From positions 1 through 39,413 of the forward strand of contig JARLHD010000169.1 in assembly GCA_031292435.1 (NCBI GenBank): a stretch of DNA of 39,413 nucleotides, in the 5' to 3' direction. The translations under genes were made by a program, and so were the position numbers. Source of the DNA: Ignavibacteriaceae bacterium. GTDB taxonomy: Bacteria; Bacteroidota; Ignavibacteria; Ignavibacteriales; Ignavibacteriaceae. Below are positions 26,693 to 35,438 of this stretch, piece by piece (within the stretch, counting starts at the first letter, position 1; every line of letters begins with the position of its first letter). The notes beneath the pieces are model-generated. The model was not told where the DNA came from. It worked only from the letters and a program-made list of their open reading frames with translations, and did not search any database.

Positions 26693-28315
26693 ATGAAGAA
26701 TCCGGTCGCCGTTTTATTCACTCTGACTTTATTGCTCTTTATCTCACCAGGGTTGTCTGGTCAGATAATCTATGCACCGCTGAATTCATCGGTTTATGAT
26801 TTCCTCGATAGGATGAACAATAAAGAAATTATTGATTACTATGCCATAATTAAACCTATCCCGCGAAAAGATATTGCAGGGTATCTCAAGGTTATTGCTT
26901 CTAAAAGAGATGAATTGACCGCTTTGGAAAAACAGGAATTAGATTTCTATAATATTGAATTTTCCAAAGAATTAACTAATGAGGATAAAAGCTGGCATAT
27001 CTTTAGTTATAGCGATACTTTATTCAGGCTGTTTGTTACTCCGATTGTTGGGTTGGAAGGCGGATCTTTAGGCGGAAAAAAATATTATAAAACTAGTTGG
27101 TTGGGACGCTTTGACGGATCGATTTCAGACAATATAGGCTTCAGCTATATGCTTACTGATAATTCAGAAAGAGGGGATACCGTTGACAAAGATAAAAAAT
27201 TGTCTCCGCTTACAGGGTTTAACTATAAGTATTTCTCTGATGGACATATCGAATATGAAAATATTAATGCAATTATGTCCTATAACTGGAGCTGGGGAAT
27301 ATTCTCAATAGGAAAGGACTTTCAGAATTGGGGTTCGGGAAGGTTTGGACAGCTTATTTTATCATCAAAAGCTCCCTCTTTCCCATTTTTCAAATTGGAT
27401 GTTTATCCTGCCAAATGGCTCAAGTTCAGTTTTATTCATGGATGGCTTAATTCAGATGTCCCCGATTCTATATATTTCTATCCCACAACTGTAACTGGAT
27501 TAAATGGTCAGCCGCTCTATAGAGCCCAGAATAAAAGCAAATTCTTTGCTGCTAATATGTTCTCTATTTTACCTGCCAAAAACCTTGTCGTATCATTTGG
27601 GAATTCGGTTATCTATAGCGACCAGGGTCCCAGCTTGCCGTTTTTGATTCCATTTATCTGGTATTATAAAGGGATCGATCATAATTTTTACGGAAGTACA
27701 AAGGATGACGGGTTGGGAAATAATGGACAGTTGTTTTTCGATTTCAATTATGTCCCTTATAAAGGTATTAAAGTTTATTCAACATTATTCATAGATGAAT
27801 TTTCTTTTACTGGTTTTTTGAAAGGGGATCATAGCCGCGATCAGCTTGGATATACTGTCGGGTTAACCAGCTATAATTCAATCGTCGAGGGACTGCTGTT
27901 TGAATTGGAATATACTAAAGTTATGCCCGGTACATATTTGAATTATATTCAGACTCAGACTTATGCAAATAACTCTTATAACCTGGGTCATTGGATAGGG
28001 CAGAATGCCGACCTTCTCGATCTTGGATTTACTTACTATTTCTCCCGTGGTTTGAACTTTAAATTACTATTCGAAAAACTCAGGAAAGGCGGCGATCAGT
28101 TAGGTACTGATGAATTATTGCAGAAAACACTTCACTTTTTATATAAGCCGCTGATTTCATATAATAAATTTAATTTGGATGTTAGCTATGAATTCCTCTA
28201 TAATCTATTCATTAAAGGTGAACTCAGCCATTCGAACTATTATTTTGATACCGGTAATTATAACCAGACAACTAATAATTGGGAATATAATTTTTCAATA
28301 AAATATGGAATGTAA
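26693..28315 (+). CDS. Wzi-like capsule assembly outer-membrane protein
   Basis: This 540-residue protein has a signal peptide at about 1-23 (hydrophobic core ending G-L-S-G-Q). 'PLNSSVYDFLDRMNNKEI' then matches the N-terminal helical part of the Bacteroidota/Ignavibacteria version of the capsule assembly Wzi family. The remainder alternates aromatic and polar residues in many short strands ending in aromatic residues, consistent with an outer-membrane beta barrel. Examples are 'GFSYMLTDNSERG', 'YNWSWGIFSIGKDFQNWGSGRFGQLILS' in the middle, and a final 'YNFSIKYGM' with terminal beta-strand character. Wzi proteins bind or organise exported polymer at the cell surface. The gene is 13 bases after the phosphotransferase. 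Function is inferred from family-like features and context. Confidence 0.82.
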   Translation: MKNPVAVLFTLTLLLFISPGLSGQIIYAPLNSSVYDFLDRMNNKEIIDYYAIIKPIPRKDIAGYLKVIASKRDELTALEKQELDFYNIEFSKELTNEDKSWHIFSYSDTLFRLFVTPIVGLEGGSLGGKKYYKTSWLGRFDGSISDNIGFSYMLTDNSERGDTVDKDKKLSPLTGFNYKYFSDGHIEYENINAIMSYNWSWGIFSIGKDFQNWGSGRFGQLILSSKAPSFPFFKLDVYPAKWLKFSFIHGWLNSDVPDSIYFYPTTVTGLNGQPLYRAQNKSKFFAANMFSILPAKNLVVSFGNSVIYSDQGPSLPFLIPFIWYYKGIDHNFYGSTKDDGLGNNGQLFFDFNYVPYKGIKVYSTLFIDEFSFTGFLKGDHSRDQLGYTVGLTSYNSIVEGLLFELEYTKVMPGTYLNYIQTQTYANNSYNLGHWIGQNADLLDLGFTYYFSRGLNFKLLFEKLRKGGDQLGTDELLQKTLHFLYKPLISYNKFNLDVSYEFLYNLFIKGELSHSNYYFDTGNYNQTTNNWEYNFSIKYGM

Positions 28316-28321
28316 ATTATT

Positions 28322-29182
28322 ATGAAAGGAATTATTCTTGCCGGTGGATCCGGCTCGCGCCTTTATCCTATTACTAAAATTTACAGCAAACAGCTTACCG
28401 CTATATACGATAAACCGCTGATTTATTACCCGCTCTCAATATTGATGCTCGGTGGGATCAGGGATATATTGATAATCTCAAACCTCGAAACTATCCCGCT
28501 TTATAAACAATTATTTGGCGATGGAAATCAGTTCGGACTCAATATTGATTATGCTGCCCAGGATGCTCCAAATGGAATCGCCGAGGCATTTATTATCGGA
28601 GAAAAGTTTATTGGTAAACGGAATGTTACTTTGATTCTGGGGGATAATATTTTTTATGGCTACCTCGATTTCTTCTATAAAGCTTTAAAGAAAAATACAG
28701 GAGCAACTATTTTTGGTTATAGGGTAAATGACCCTGAAAGATATGGTATTGTTGAATTTGACAAGGAGGGCTATGCAATCTCCATTGAAGAAAAACCGCT
28801 GAACCCTAAATCCAACTATGCTGTTCCCGGTCTTTATATTTATAATAATGATGTAATTGGTATCGCCAAAAATCTTACGCCTTCTGCCCGGGGTGAACTT
28901 GAAATTACCGATGTTAATAAAGTTTATCTTAACAATAATAATTTGAAAGTTGAAAAGATTGGGCGGGGGATCGCATGGCTCGATACCGGAACTCCCGAAG
29001 CCCTCCTACAGGCTTCTAATTTCTTCGGCGTTATAGAAGAAAGACAAGGCCTAAAGGTAGCTTGCATCGAAGAAATTGCCTATAGCATGGAATTTATTAA
29101 TAAACAGGAATTCGAATCTCTTGTAAATTCTATTCCTAAATCTCTTTACCGCGAATATCTTGAAAGGTGCTTGAAAGACTGA
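28322..29182 (+). CDS. rmlA: Glucose-1-phosphate thymidylyltransferase (RmlA)
   Basis: This 286-residue nucleotidyltransferase makes dTDP-glucose from dTTP and glucose 1-phosphate, the entry step to dTDP-rhamnose and other dTDP-deoxysugars. 'MKGIILAGGSGSRLYPITKIYSKQLTAIYDKPLIYYPLS' at the N-terminus contains the G-G-x-G-x-R-L-x-P-x-T signature and the K-Q motif. 'LILGDNIFYG' near 104 has the metal-binding aspartate. 'FGYRVNDPERYGIVEFD' and 'GRGIAWLDTGTPEALL' are hallmark motifs of RmlA. Length is normal. It starts six bases after the Wzi-like gene, and its stop overlaps the start of rmlC (TGATG). No rmlB is present in the window. Confidence 0.95.
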   Translation: MKGIILAGGSGSRLYPITKIYSKQLTAIYDKPLIYYPLSILMLGGIRDILIISNLETIPLYKQLFGDGNQFGLNIDYAAQDAPNGIAEAFIIGEKFIGKRNVTLILGDNIFYGYLDFFYKALKKNTGATIFGYRVNDPERYGIVEFDKEGYAISIEEKPLNPKSNYAVPGLYIYNNDVIGIAKNLTPSARGELEITDVNKVYLNNNNLKVEKIGRGIAWLDTGTPEALLQASNFFGVIEERQGLKVACIEEIAYSMEFINKQEFESLVNSIPKSLYREYLERCLKD

Positions 29183-29733
29183 TGGAAATAACTACTACGC
29201 CCTTCAAAGGAATTTTACTCGTAAAACCCGATGTCTTTTTAGACGACAGGGGGTACTTTTACGAGTCCTTTAACAAGAAAAAATTCCTTGATATTAATTT
29301 AGAAGTGAATTTTTTACAGGATAATGTTTCTAAATCCCGGAAAGGTACTATTCGGGGACTGCATTATCAGATGGGGAATAAAGCCCAGGGAAAATTATGT
29401 CAGGTACTTTATGGCCGGGTACTCGATGTTTCCCTCGATCTGAGAGTCGATTCTCCTACATTCGGGAAGCACTTCTCAATTGAACTTTCAGAGGATAATC
29501 ACCTTCTAGTATGGATACCTGTTGGCTTTGCACATGGATTTTCTGTTCTGTCTGATGAGGTAATATTCAAATACAAATGCACTAACTATTATTGCAAAGA
29601 AAATGAAAGAACTATTCTGTTCAATGACCCTGAATTAAATATCGACTGGAAAGTTGATAACCCCGTCTTTTCTCAAAAAGATCTTATGGGTAAATCATTT
29701 GAAGATAGTAAAAATGATTTTTTCTTTGAGTAA
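29182..29733 (+). CDS. rmlC: dTDP-4-dehydrorhamnose 3,5-epimerase (RmlC)
   Basis: This cupin-fold epimerase of 183 residues acts on dTDP-4-keto-6-deoxyglucose. 'FLDDRGYFYESFNKKKF' near 18-34, 'FLQDNVSKSRKGTIRGLHYQ' near 45-64 (with the active-site His), 'GKLCQVLYGRVLDVSLDLR' and 'WIPVGFAHGFSVLSD' are the standard motifs. I place the start at the ATG at 29182, which overlaps the rmlA stop as TGATG. A GTG at 29167 would add five residues (MLERL) that are not needed and would lie deep in rmlA. Length from the ATG matches the family. It acts with RmlA and the RmlD-like protein at 4298. Confidence 0.94.
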   Translation: MEITTTPFKGILLVKPDVFLDDRGYFYESFNKKKFLDINLEVNFLQDNVSKSRKGTIRGLHYQMGNKAQGKLCQVLYGRVLDVSLDLRVDSPTFGKHFSIELSEDNHLLVWIPVGFAHGFSVLSDEVIFKYKCTNYYCKENERTILFNDPELNIDWKVDNPVFSQKDLMGKSFEDSKNDFFFE

Positions 29734-29779
29734 ATAGAAATTAAACGGATTTAATAAATCAAATAATATTGGAGAAATT

Positions 29780-30946
29780 ATGACAGTTCCTCTCTTGGAT
29801 CTTAAATTACAATATAAATCATTAAAAAAAGAACTCGATGAAGCATTAATTAAAGTTGCCGAATCCCAGTATTTTATACTTGGACCCGAAGTTGAAAAAA
29901 TGGAAAAAGCCTTCTCTTCCTACCTTGGATGCAGTTTTTCTTTAGGTGTTTCTTCCGGAACTGATGCCCTGCTTATTGCGTTAATGGCAATTGATCTGAA
30001 ACCGGGCGACGAAGTTATTGTACCAACCTATTCCTTCTTTGCAACAGCAGGAACTATATCACGTCTGCATGGAGTACCGGTTTTTGTTGATATCGACCCT
30101 GTTACTTATAATATGGATCCAAAAGAGATTGAAAAGAAAATAACTCCCAAAACAAAAGCTGTCATCCCTGTTCACTTGTACGGACAAAGTGCTGATATGG
30201 ATGATATTATTAAAATTGCAAAGAAACATAATCTGAAGGTTATTGAGGATGCTGCCCAGGCGATTGGTGCCCAATACAAAAATGGCAGATGCGTCGGCAC
30301 TATCGGCGATATAGGATGTTTTTCATTCTTCCCTAGCAAAAACTTAGGCTGTTTCGGTGATGGAGGTCTTGTAACCACAAACGATAAAGCACTCGGTGAG
30401 AAATTGAATATTCTCCGCGTCCATGGCAGTTATCCTAAATATTATCATAGGATTATTGGCGGTAATTTCAGACTCGATGCTCTTCAGGCTGCAATTCTCA
30501 ATGTTAAACTTCCTCACTTGGACTCTTGGTCTGAAAAAAGAAGAAAGAATGCTTCTGACTATACTCGGTTGTTTATTGAAGCTGGACTTGCTGAGGAGGA
30601 AGGTAAAGTAAATTTCGATTCGAAAAATAAGATCCTTCTCCCTAAACCCGTTTATAAACAATCAGATGTCAAAAACTATCACATTTATAATCAGTATATT
30701 ATTAGGACAGAAAAAAGAGATGAATTAAGAAAATTCTTATCTGATCACGCAATTGGAAATGAAATTTATTACCCCGTTCCTTTCCATCTGCAGGAATGCT
30801 TTAGTAACCTTAATTATAAACTAAAAGATTTTCCACTTGCCGAATTAGCTGCCGATACTTCTATCGCTCTTCCGATCTTTCCGGAATTAACCGGGGATCA
30901 GATTAAATTTGTAGTAGATACTATTAAAGAATTTGTGAATAAATAA
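29780..30946 (+). CDS. DegT/DnrJ/EryC1/StrS-family sugar aminotransferase
   Basis: This is the second aminotransferase of the locus, at 388 residues. 'VSSGTDALLIAL' (57-68), 'VIEDAAQAIGA' with D157, and the PLP-binding lysine K187 in 'FFPSKNLGCFGDGG' define the family. It resembles WbpE-like 3-aminotransferases in 'YFILGPEVEKME' and 'YYPVPFHLQECF', but the keto-sugar used is not certain. Its position after rmlA and rmlC suggests a dTDP-3- or 4-keto-6-deoxyhexose, while the presence of a UDP-uronate pathway keeps a UDP-3-keto-uronate in play. GGAG about seven bases before the ATG is one of the clearer ribosome sites here. Similarity to the enzyme at 5237 suggests paralogues with different substrates. 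Confidence 0.92.
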   Translation: MTVPLLDLKLQYKSLKKELDEALIKVAESQYFILGPEVEKMEKAFSSYLGCSFSLGVSSGTDALLIALMAIDLKPGDEVIVPTYSFFATAGTISRLHGVPVFVDIDPVTYNMDPKEIEKKITPKTKAVIPVHLYGQSADMDDIIKIAKKHNLKVIEDAAQAIGAQYKNGRCVGTIGDIGCFSFFPSKNLGCFGDGGLVTTNDKALGEKLNILRVHGSYPKYYHRIIGGNFRLDALQAAILNVKLPHLDSWSEKRRKNASDYTRLFIEAGLAEEEGKVNFDSKNKILLPKPVYKQSDVKNYHIYNQYIIRTEKRDELRKFLSDHAIGNEIYYPVPFHLQECFSNLNYKLKDFPLAELAADTSIALPIFPELTGDQIKFVVDTIKEFVNK

Positions 30947-30959
30947 AATGGTATGAAAA

Positions 30960-31910
30960 GTGATAAAAAATAAAATTTATCTTGCAGGTCATGCAGGAAT
31001 GGTAGGGTCTGCTATCCACCGGCAGTTAATAAATAAAGGTTATTCAGACATAATAACTAAAAATTTAACTGAATTGGATTTAACAAGGCAGAATGATGTT
31101 GAAACATTTTTTAAGAATGAAAATCCTCTTGTTGTAATTGTCGCCGCTGCCAAAGTAGGGGGAATATTGGCAAATGATATGTACAGGGCTGAATTCATTT
31201 ACGACAATATTATGATAGAATCGAATATTATAAATTCTGCTTATAAGTATGGAGTTGAGAAACTCATTTTCCTTGGCAGTTCATGTATATATCCCAAGCT
31301 CGCTCCTCAGCCTTTAAAGGAGGAATATCTTTTATCAGATTACCTCGAGTATACTAACGAGCCCTATGCAATTGCTAAAATTGCAGGCATTAAACTTTGT
31401 GAAAATTATTATCGGCAGTATAATTGCAATTTCTTTTCGGTTATGCCTACTAACCTCTATGGATTTAATGATAATTTTAATTTGAACACTTCCCATGTAT
31501 TGCCTGCATTAATAAGGAAATTTCATGAAGCTAAAAATAAATCCCTGCCTGAAGTTGTTGTCTGGGGCAGCGGAAAACCCAAAAGAGAATTCCTTTTTGT
31601 AGATGACCTTGCTGAAGCAATAGTCTTCCTTCTTGAAAAAATAGATGCGAAAGATTTATACGATGCAGGAATTACCCAGATCAATATTGGAATGGGGGAC
31701 GATCTTTCAATAAATGAACTTGCTGAATTAGTAAAGGAAATTATCGGTTTTAATGGAAAAATTGTTTACGATTCATCTAAACCCGATGGAACTCCACGCA
31801 AATTAATGGACGTATCAAGGATAAATAAACTTGGTTGGAAAGCAAAAACAGATCTAAAATCCGGCATAAAGAAAACCTATCAGTGGTATCTGGAAAAATA
31901 TTCCAATTAA
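30960..31910 (+). CDS. fcl: GDP-L-fucose synthase
   Basis: This 316-residue epimerase-reductase turns GDP-4-keto-6-deoxymannose into GDP-L-fucose. 'YLAGHAGMVGSAI' (7-19) is the NADP-binding loop typical of Fcl. 'FLGSSCIYPKLAPQPLKEEYLL' holds the catalytic S107 and C109, and Y136/K140 lie in 'EPYAIAKIAG'. 'VMPTNLYGFNDNFN' and 'VVWGSGKPKREFLFVDD' are further Fcl signatures. The start is GTG at 30960: the two nearby ATGs (30948 and 30953) run into stops within a few codons. Its partner gmd lies downstream at 32308 but is separated by a 397-base spacer with a structured repeat, which is unusual for this gene pair. Confidence 0.93.
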   Translation: MIKNKIYLAGHAGMVGSAIHRQLINKGYSDIITKNLTELDLTRQNDVETFFKNENPLVVIVAAAKVGGILANDMYRAEFIYDNIMIESNIINSAYKYGVEKLIFLGSSCIYPKLAPQPLKEEYLLSDYLEYTNEPYAIAKIAGIKLCENYYRQYNCNFFSVMPTNLYGFNDNFNLNTSHVLPALIRKFHEAKNKSLPEVVVWGSGKPKREFLFVDDLAEAIVFLLEKIDAKDLYDAGITQINIGMGDDLSINELAELVKEIIGFNGKIVYDSSKPDGTPRKLMDVSRINKLGWKAKTDLKSGIKKTYQWYLEKYSN

Positions 31911-32307
31911 CATTTTAATCCTGTCCCTATTTAGGTTTGTCCTTATTTTTTAAATGTGTCCTCATTTGGTTTTAACTTTGTTCTTATTTGGTTCATATTT
32001 ACCGGCCTTAAATAAAATGCGTTAAATAAATTTGTGGAAATGTTTTTTCTCCATATTTGGTTCATATTTAGGTGGCCTCAAATAATTTGCGCTTAGAAAA
32101 ATCAGCGAAATGAAATGGCAGTGAGGGAAACTGTTTGAGCGTAGCGATTTGTTTCCCGAGCAATGGAATGGAGCTGAATTTTCAGCAAATTATTTGCAGC
32201 CAAAGTTCTTTTGGTACCTTTTCTTCAAAGAAAAGTACGTAATGATTTCAAAGAAAAGTACGTATAGAAAGAAAAGTTTATAATTTTATACAAGGTAAAA
32301 AATTAAA
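31911..32307 (+). other. Spacer between fcl and gmd, filled by repeat copy A
   Basis: There is no ORF of note. The first 80 bases contain degenerate copies of a roughly 20-base T-rich unit (type TCCTTATTTGGTTCATATT). The middle holds repeat copy A. The end has a 16-base direct repeat (32226-32241 and 32249-32264) partly duplicating the tail of the repeat. The gmd start follows at 32308. Confidence 0.7.
31981..32238 (+). repeat. Structured dispersed repeat, copy A
   Basis: A T-rich leader unit (TTCTTATTTGGTTCATATTT) precedes a partial copy of the core (32002-32033) and then the full core. The outer stem pairs 32074-32090 with 32185-32201 (15 of 17). An inner stem pairs GGGAAAC (32125-32131) with GTTTCCC (32151-32157) around a loop containing GAGCGTAGCG. 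A second hairpin at 32214-32238 pairs GTAC-TTTTCTT with AAGAAAA-GTAC. Two related copies lie at 33437 and 35607 in the same orientation. Confidence 0.85.
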
Positions 32308-33432
32308 ATGAAAAAAGCTCTAATAACCGGTGTTACCGGTCAGGATGGCAGCTATTTAACCGAAATATTACTTCAGAAGGGATATGAGGTCCACGGTATT
32401 ATCAGGAGAAGCAGTTCCTTTAATACGGGAAGACTCGACCATCTCTATTCCGATAAAGAGATCCTTAATAAAAAAATGTTTCTGCATTATGGTGACCTTG
32501 TAGATACCAGTAATCTTAACCGTCTCCTTGAGAAAATTGAACCTGATGAAATTTATAACCTTGCAGCCCAAAGCCATGTCAAGGTTTCCTTTGAACTCCC
32601 TGATTATACTGCGCAGGTTGACGGACTGGGTACTCTTCGTTTTTTAGATGCTATAAGGGAAGTCGGATTAAAGAAAGTAAAATTTTATCAGGCATCAACC
32701 AGCGAATTATTCGGAAAAGTTCAGGAAATACCACAGTCAGAGACGACACCATTCTATCCTCGTTCCCCATACGGAGTAGCAAAGCTTTATGGTTATTGGA
32801 TAATAGTTAATTATAGAGAAGCATATGGCATTTTTGCCAGCAATGGGATTTTGTTTAATCATGAATCTCCCAGGAGAGGTGAAACTTTTGTTACTAAAAA
32901 GATAACAAGAGCCGCCGCAAGTATCGCAGTTGGAAAACAGAAAACTGTTTCGCTTGGTAACCTGGATGCAAAAAGGGATTGGGGTTACGCACCTGAATAT
33001 TGCGAAGGTATGTGGCGTATTTTGAATTACGAAAAGGCGGAAGATTTCGTTCTCGCTACGGGCAAGACCCATACCGTAAGGGAATTTACAGAACTTACTT
33101 TCAGGGAATTAGGAATTGAAATTGATTGGAAGGGGAGTAAGGAAAATGAAAAAGGTCATATTAAAAGTGTTGATTGGGACATAGCTAAAACATTAATAGA
33201 CTTCGATAAAAAATCCGCTTCATATAAATTTAATTTCATTAATTTGAAACCGGGAACTGTAATTGTCGAAATTGATCCTAATTATTACCGTCTTACAGAA
33301 GTCGATCTATTAATCGGTAATCCTGCAAAAGCAGAGAAATTGTTAAAATGGAAAACCAAAACTGATTTTCCGGAACTGGTTAAACTAATGATCCGGTCGG
33401 ATTTAGATAAAGTCCTCACCCGCGGCTATTAA
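32308..33432 (+). CDS. gmd: GDP-mannose 4,6-dehydratase
   Basis: This 374-residue SDR dehydratase makes GDP-4-keto-6-deoxymannose, the precursor of GDP-L-fucose and GDP-rhamnose. '[19 protein letters not shown]' is the classic Gmd start, with the cofactor loop at 8-14. '[19 protein letters not shown]' around 127-145 gives the catalytic Thr and Glu, and Y155/K159 are in '[11 protein letters not shown]'. '[19 protein letters not shown]' and '[15 protein letters not shown]' are diagnostic of Gmd. It works with Fcl at 30960. The gene is bracketed by two same-orientation copies of the dispersed repeat, so it may be a separate transcription unit or a movable cassette. A weak AAGG is the only ribosome-site candidate. 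Confidence 0.96.
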   Translation: MKKALITGVTGQDGSYLTEILLQKGYEVHGIIRRSSSFNTGRLDHLYSDKEILNKKMFLHYGDLVDTSNLNRLLEKIEPDEIYNLAAQSHVKVSFELPDYTAQVDGLGTLRFLDAIREVGLKKVKFYQASTSELFGKVQEIPQSETTPFYPRSPYGVAKLYGYWIIVNYREAYGIFASNGILFNHESPRRGETFVTKKITRAAASIAVGKQKTVSLGNLDAKRDWGYAPEYCEGMWRILNYEKAEDFVLATGKTHTVREFTELTFRELGIEIDWKGSKENEKGHIKSVDWDIAKTLIDFDKKSASYKFNFINLKPGTVIVEIDPNYYRLTEVDLLIGNPAKAEKLLKWKTKTDFPELVKLMIRSDLDKVLTRGY

Positions 33433-33436
33433 TGAA

Positions 33437-33659
33437 CTGTCCTTATTTGGATCATATTGTCCTTATTTGGTTTTAACCTTGTCCTTATTCCCGGCCTTAA
33501 ATATTTTGCGTTAAATAAATTCAGTGGAATGGAATGTCAGTGAGGGAAGCTGTTCGAACGTAGTGAGTTCTTCCCGAACAATGGAATGGAGCTGAATTTA
33601 TAGCAAAATATTTTAAGCCATATTTCTTTTGGTACCTTTTCTTATGCTAAGAAAAGTAC
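33437..33659 (+). repeat. Structured dispersed repeat, copy B
   Basis: Three leader units of the TCCTTATTTGG type (from 33438) precede the core. The outer stem pairs 33493-33509 with 33603-33619 (15 of 17). The inner stem is GGGAAG (33544-33549) with CTTCCC (33570-33575), a compensated change relative to copies A and C. The tail hairpin at 33632-33659 pairs GTAC-TTTTCTTA with TAAGAAAA-GTAC around a TGC loop. The orientation is the same as the other copies. Confidence 0.87.
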
Positions 33660-33692
33660 GATTAATTGTTTCTTTTGGTTCTTGTACGTTAG

Positions 33693-33729
33693 GAAAAGTG
33701 GAAGGAGATTATTTCTTCTTCCACTTTTC
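33693..33729. terminator. Hairpin between convergent genes, likely terminator
   Basis: GAAAAGTGGAAG (33693-33704) is perfectly complementary to CTTCCACTTTTC (33718-33729), and a few more pairs are possible inside the 13-base loop. It lies between the 3' ends of gmd and the minus-strand beta-helix gene, where a bidirectional terminator is expected. The following T-tract is weak on both strands. Confidence 0.5.
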
Positions 33730-33764
33730 AATTTATCCTGCCTCTTCAATACTGGCGTCCGCCG

Positions 33765-35438
33765 TTATTTCAATAACATCATCTTTTTAGTATCAGAGAA
33801 AATTTTACCCGAAGCTTTATCGCTTGCGTTTATCCTGTATATATATACTCCTGACGCTAACTTAGATGTCGCTCCAAAATTAACCGAGTAAAATCCAGCC
33901 GGCAAGTCCTGGTTTACTAACTCAGCAACCTTCTGACCTGCAATATTATATACCTCAAGTATAACTTTCGAATCAGTCGGCACCTGGTAATCTATCTTTG
34001 TAGTTGGATTGAATGGATTTGGATAGTTTTGCTTTATCGCAAATTCCTTGGGAATTGCCCCTCCCTGGCTTTCAACTGATATGGCAATTTTAACACCCCC
34101 ACCGGTCGGTCCTCCTCCTATTGCTAATCTCATCTGATGTGCTCCAATATCAGGATTGCCTGAAGGAATTGGCGTACCATTTATATCTTTAGTCAAACCT
34201 ACATTAATTCCTGAATTAATTGCAGGACTGTTGCCCTGGAGTGTATAATCTCCATTATCAATATTTATGAACATGGGATCTGTAAATTTGCCATTAATAT
34301 CATAACCCAATCCTTGCCAGGTATCAAATTCTGATATCGTATTGCCATTTACTTCCCATTTGCCTCCGGCAGTGGAGTACCATATATTATGATCGAAATT
34401 AAACTCCTTTGCAGGTGTTCCCCAGGGGTGATATATCATATTGGAACCGGAATTATAAAAGATGTTATTAATACACGTAAGTCCTGTAGAGATAACCTGT
34501 CCGCTTATATCAGATGGAGGTGTGTACTCAAATATTCCATCGCTTCCGCTATGTATAAATGTATTATTGTAATAATGAGCGTACATTGCTGAATAGGTCT
34601 GCCATTGTGAATCTCCGTTAGTAAACTGGTAAACTTCTATTTTATTATTTATAAAAACATTGTAATAATACATTGCATTAAAAGAACCGTCATCATCAAT
34701 ACCATCCCATTTCCCGTTTTCAATAACGCAGTACCTGACTATTAAATTATCTGTCCAGTTTGCAGAATGATTGGAAGTATCTAAACTAGTCCCCCCCATA
34801 GCTACCCTGATTCCGGAAAAATTACCGTCCAGAGTATCATATTCCATCAAAGTATTATCGCAGCCGTCAATATAGATCCCTAGATTTCCTGTACCTGAGG
34901 TTTGTTCTCCATAACTTAAAGTTGAATTTCTGACTGTCAGATAGGAACTACCGCCGCCGGCATAAATACCGACATTATGAATATTTGCACCTCTGCTGCT
35001 GTCGATATTGCAGGATTCAATCAAAACATGACTTGTATTCCAGAGACTAATATTCTGCTTAATATCCCCGCCGCCGCCATTTACAATTTTAAGACCATTA
35101 AAAACGATGTTGGTCTGACTTTCAAAATAGAAACAATCCATAGCTCCCTGTCCGTCAATTACAGGTCTTGGTCCGGAACCATATGAATTAAATGTAATAT
35201 TACTCTTTCCTGTAATGGTAACTCCTGAAAACCTGTCACCGCATTTAAAACTAACAGTATCTCCAGAATTAAATCCAAAGGAATTAACTTTGGAGAGACT
35301 GCTCCATGCTGATGTTATAGATGTTCCGGAATTCCCATCATCGCCCCCTGCGTTATCCACATAATATGTAGTAGCGCTAAGATTACCCATGCAAATGAGC
35401 AAAAATAAGGCAATTGCTAGAAGATTTGGCTTGATCAT
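33765..35438 (-). CDS. Secreted beta-helix protein with type IX sorting tail
   Basis: This 557-residue exported protein starts with a signal peptide (MIKPNLLAIALFLLICMGNLSA, about 1-22). 'TYYVDNAGGDDGNSGTSITSAWSSL' opens the fold as in many parallel beta-helix proteins. Short repeated strands with N-N-x-F/I and D-x-S/N turns fill about 60-430, and 'GNPDIGAHQM' closes it. The last 85 or so residues ('IKQNYPNPFNPTTKIDYQVP' onward to 'SGVYIYRINA') are a type IX secretion sorting domain. I chose the ATG at 35436-35438 because AGGAGG lies about nine bases upstream and the signal peptide follows at once. An upstream ATG at 35498 would add 20 polar residues. Surface polysaccharide binding or cleavage is possible, but no catalytic residues are recognisable. 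Confidence 0.88.
   Translation of the reverse strand: MIKPNLLAIALFLLICMGNLSATTYYVDNAGGDDGNSGTSITSAWSSLSKVNSFGFNSGDTVSFKCGDRFSGVTITGKSNITFNSYGSGPRPVIDGQGAMDCFYFESQTNIVFNGLKIVNGGGGDIKQNISLWNTSHVLIESCNIDSSRGANIHNVGIYAGGGSSYLTVRNSTLSYGEQTSGTGNLGIYIDGCDNTLMEYDTLDGNFSGIRVAMGGTSLDTSNHSANWTDNLIVRYCVIENGKWDGIDDDGSFNAMYYYNVFINNKIEVYQFTNGDSQWQTYSAMYAHYYNNTFIHSGSDGIFEYTPPSDISGQVISTGLTCINNIFYNSGSNMIYHPWGTPAKEFNFDHNIWYSTAGGKWEVNGNTISEFDTWQGLGYDINGKFTDPMFINIDNGDYTLQGNSPAINSGINVGLTKDINGTPIPSGNPDIGAHQMRLAIGGGPTGGGVKIAISVESQGGAIPKEFAIKQNYPNPFNPTTKIDYQVPTDSKVILEVYNIAGQKVAELVNQDLPAGFYSVNFGATSKLASGVYIYRINASDKASGKIFSDTKKMMLLK

Larger units (their letters stand above)
33433..33764. other. Spacer between convergent gmd and beta-helix genes
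   Basis: The 332 bases contain repeat copy B and a strong hairpin (listed separately), and no ORF that looks genuine. Both flanking genes are transcribed toward it, so transcription termination for both strands is expected here. Confidence 0.7.

Noticed and set aside
29167..29733. GTG at 29167 as the rmlC start
   Set aside because: The ATG at 29182 overlaps the rmlA stop in the common TGATG arrangement and gives the family's usual length.
31921..32072. T-rich subrepeats as a CRISPR array
   Set aside because: Units are degenerate, spacing is irregular, there are no unique spacers of constant length and no cas genes.
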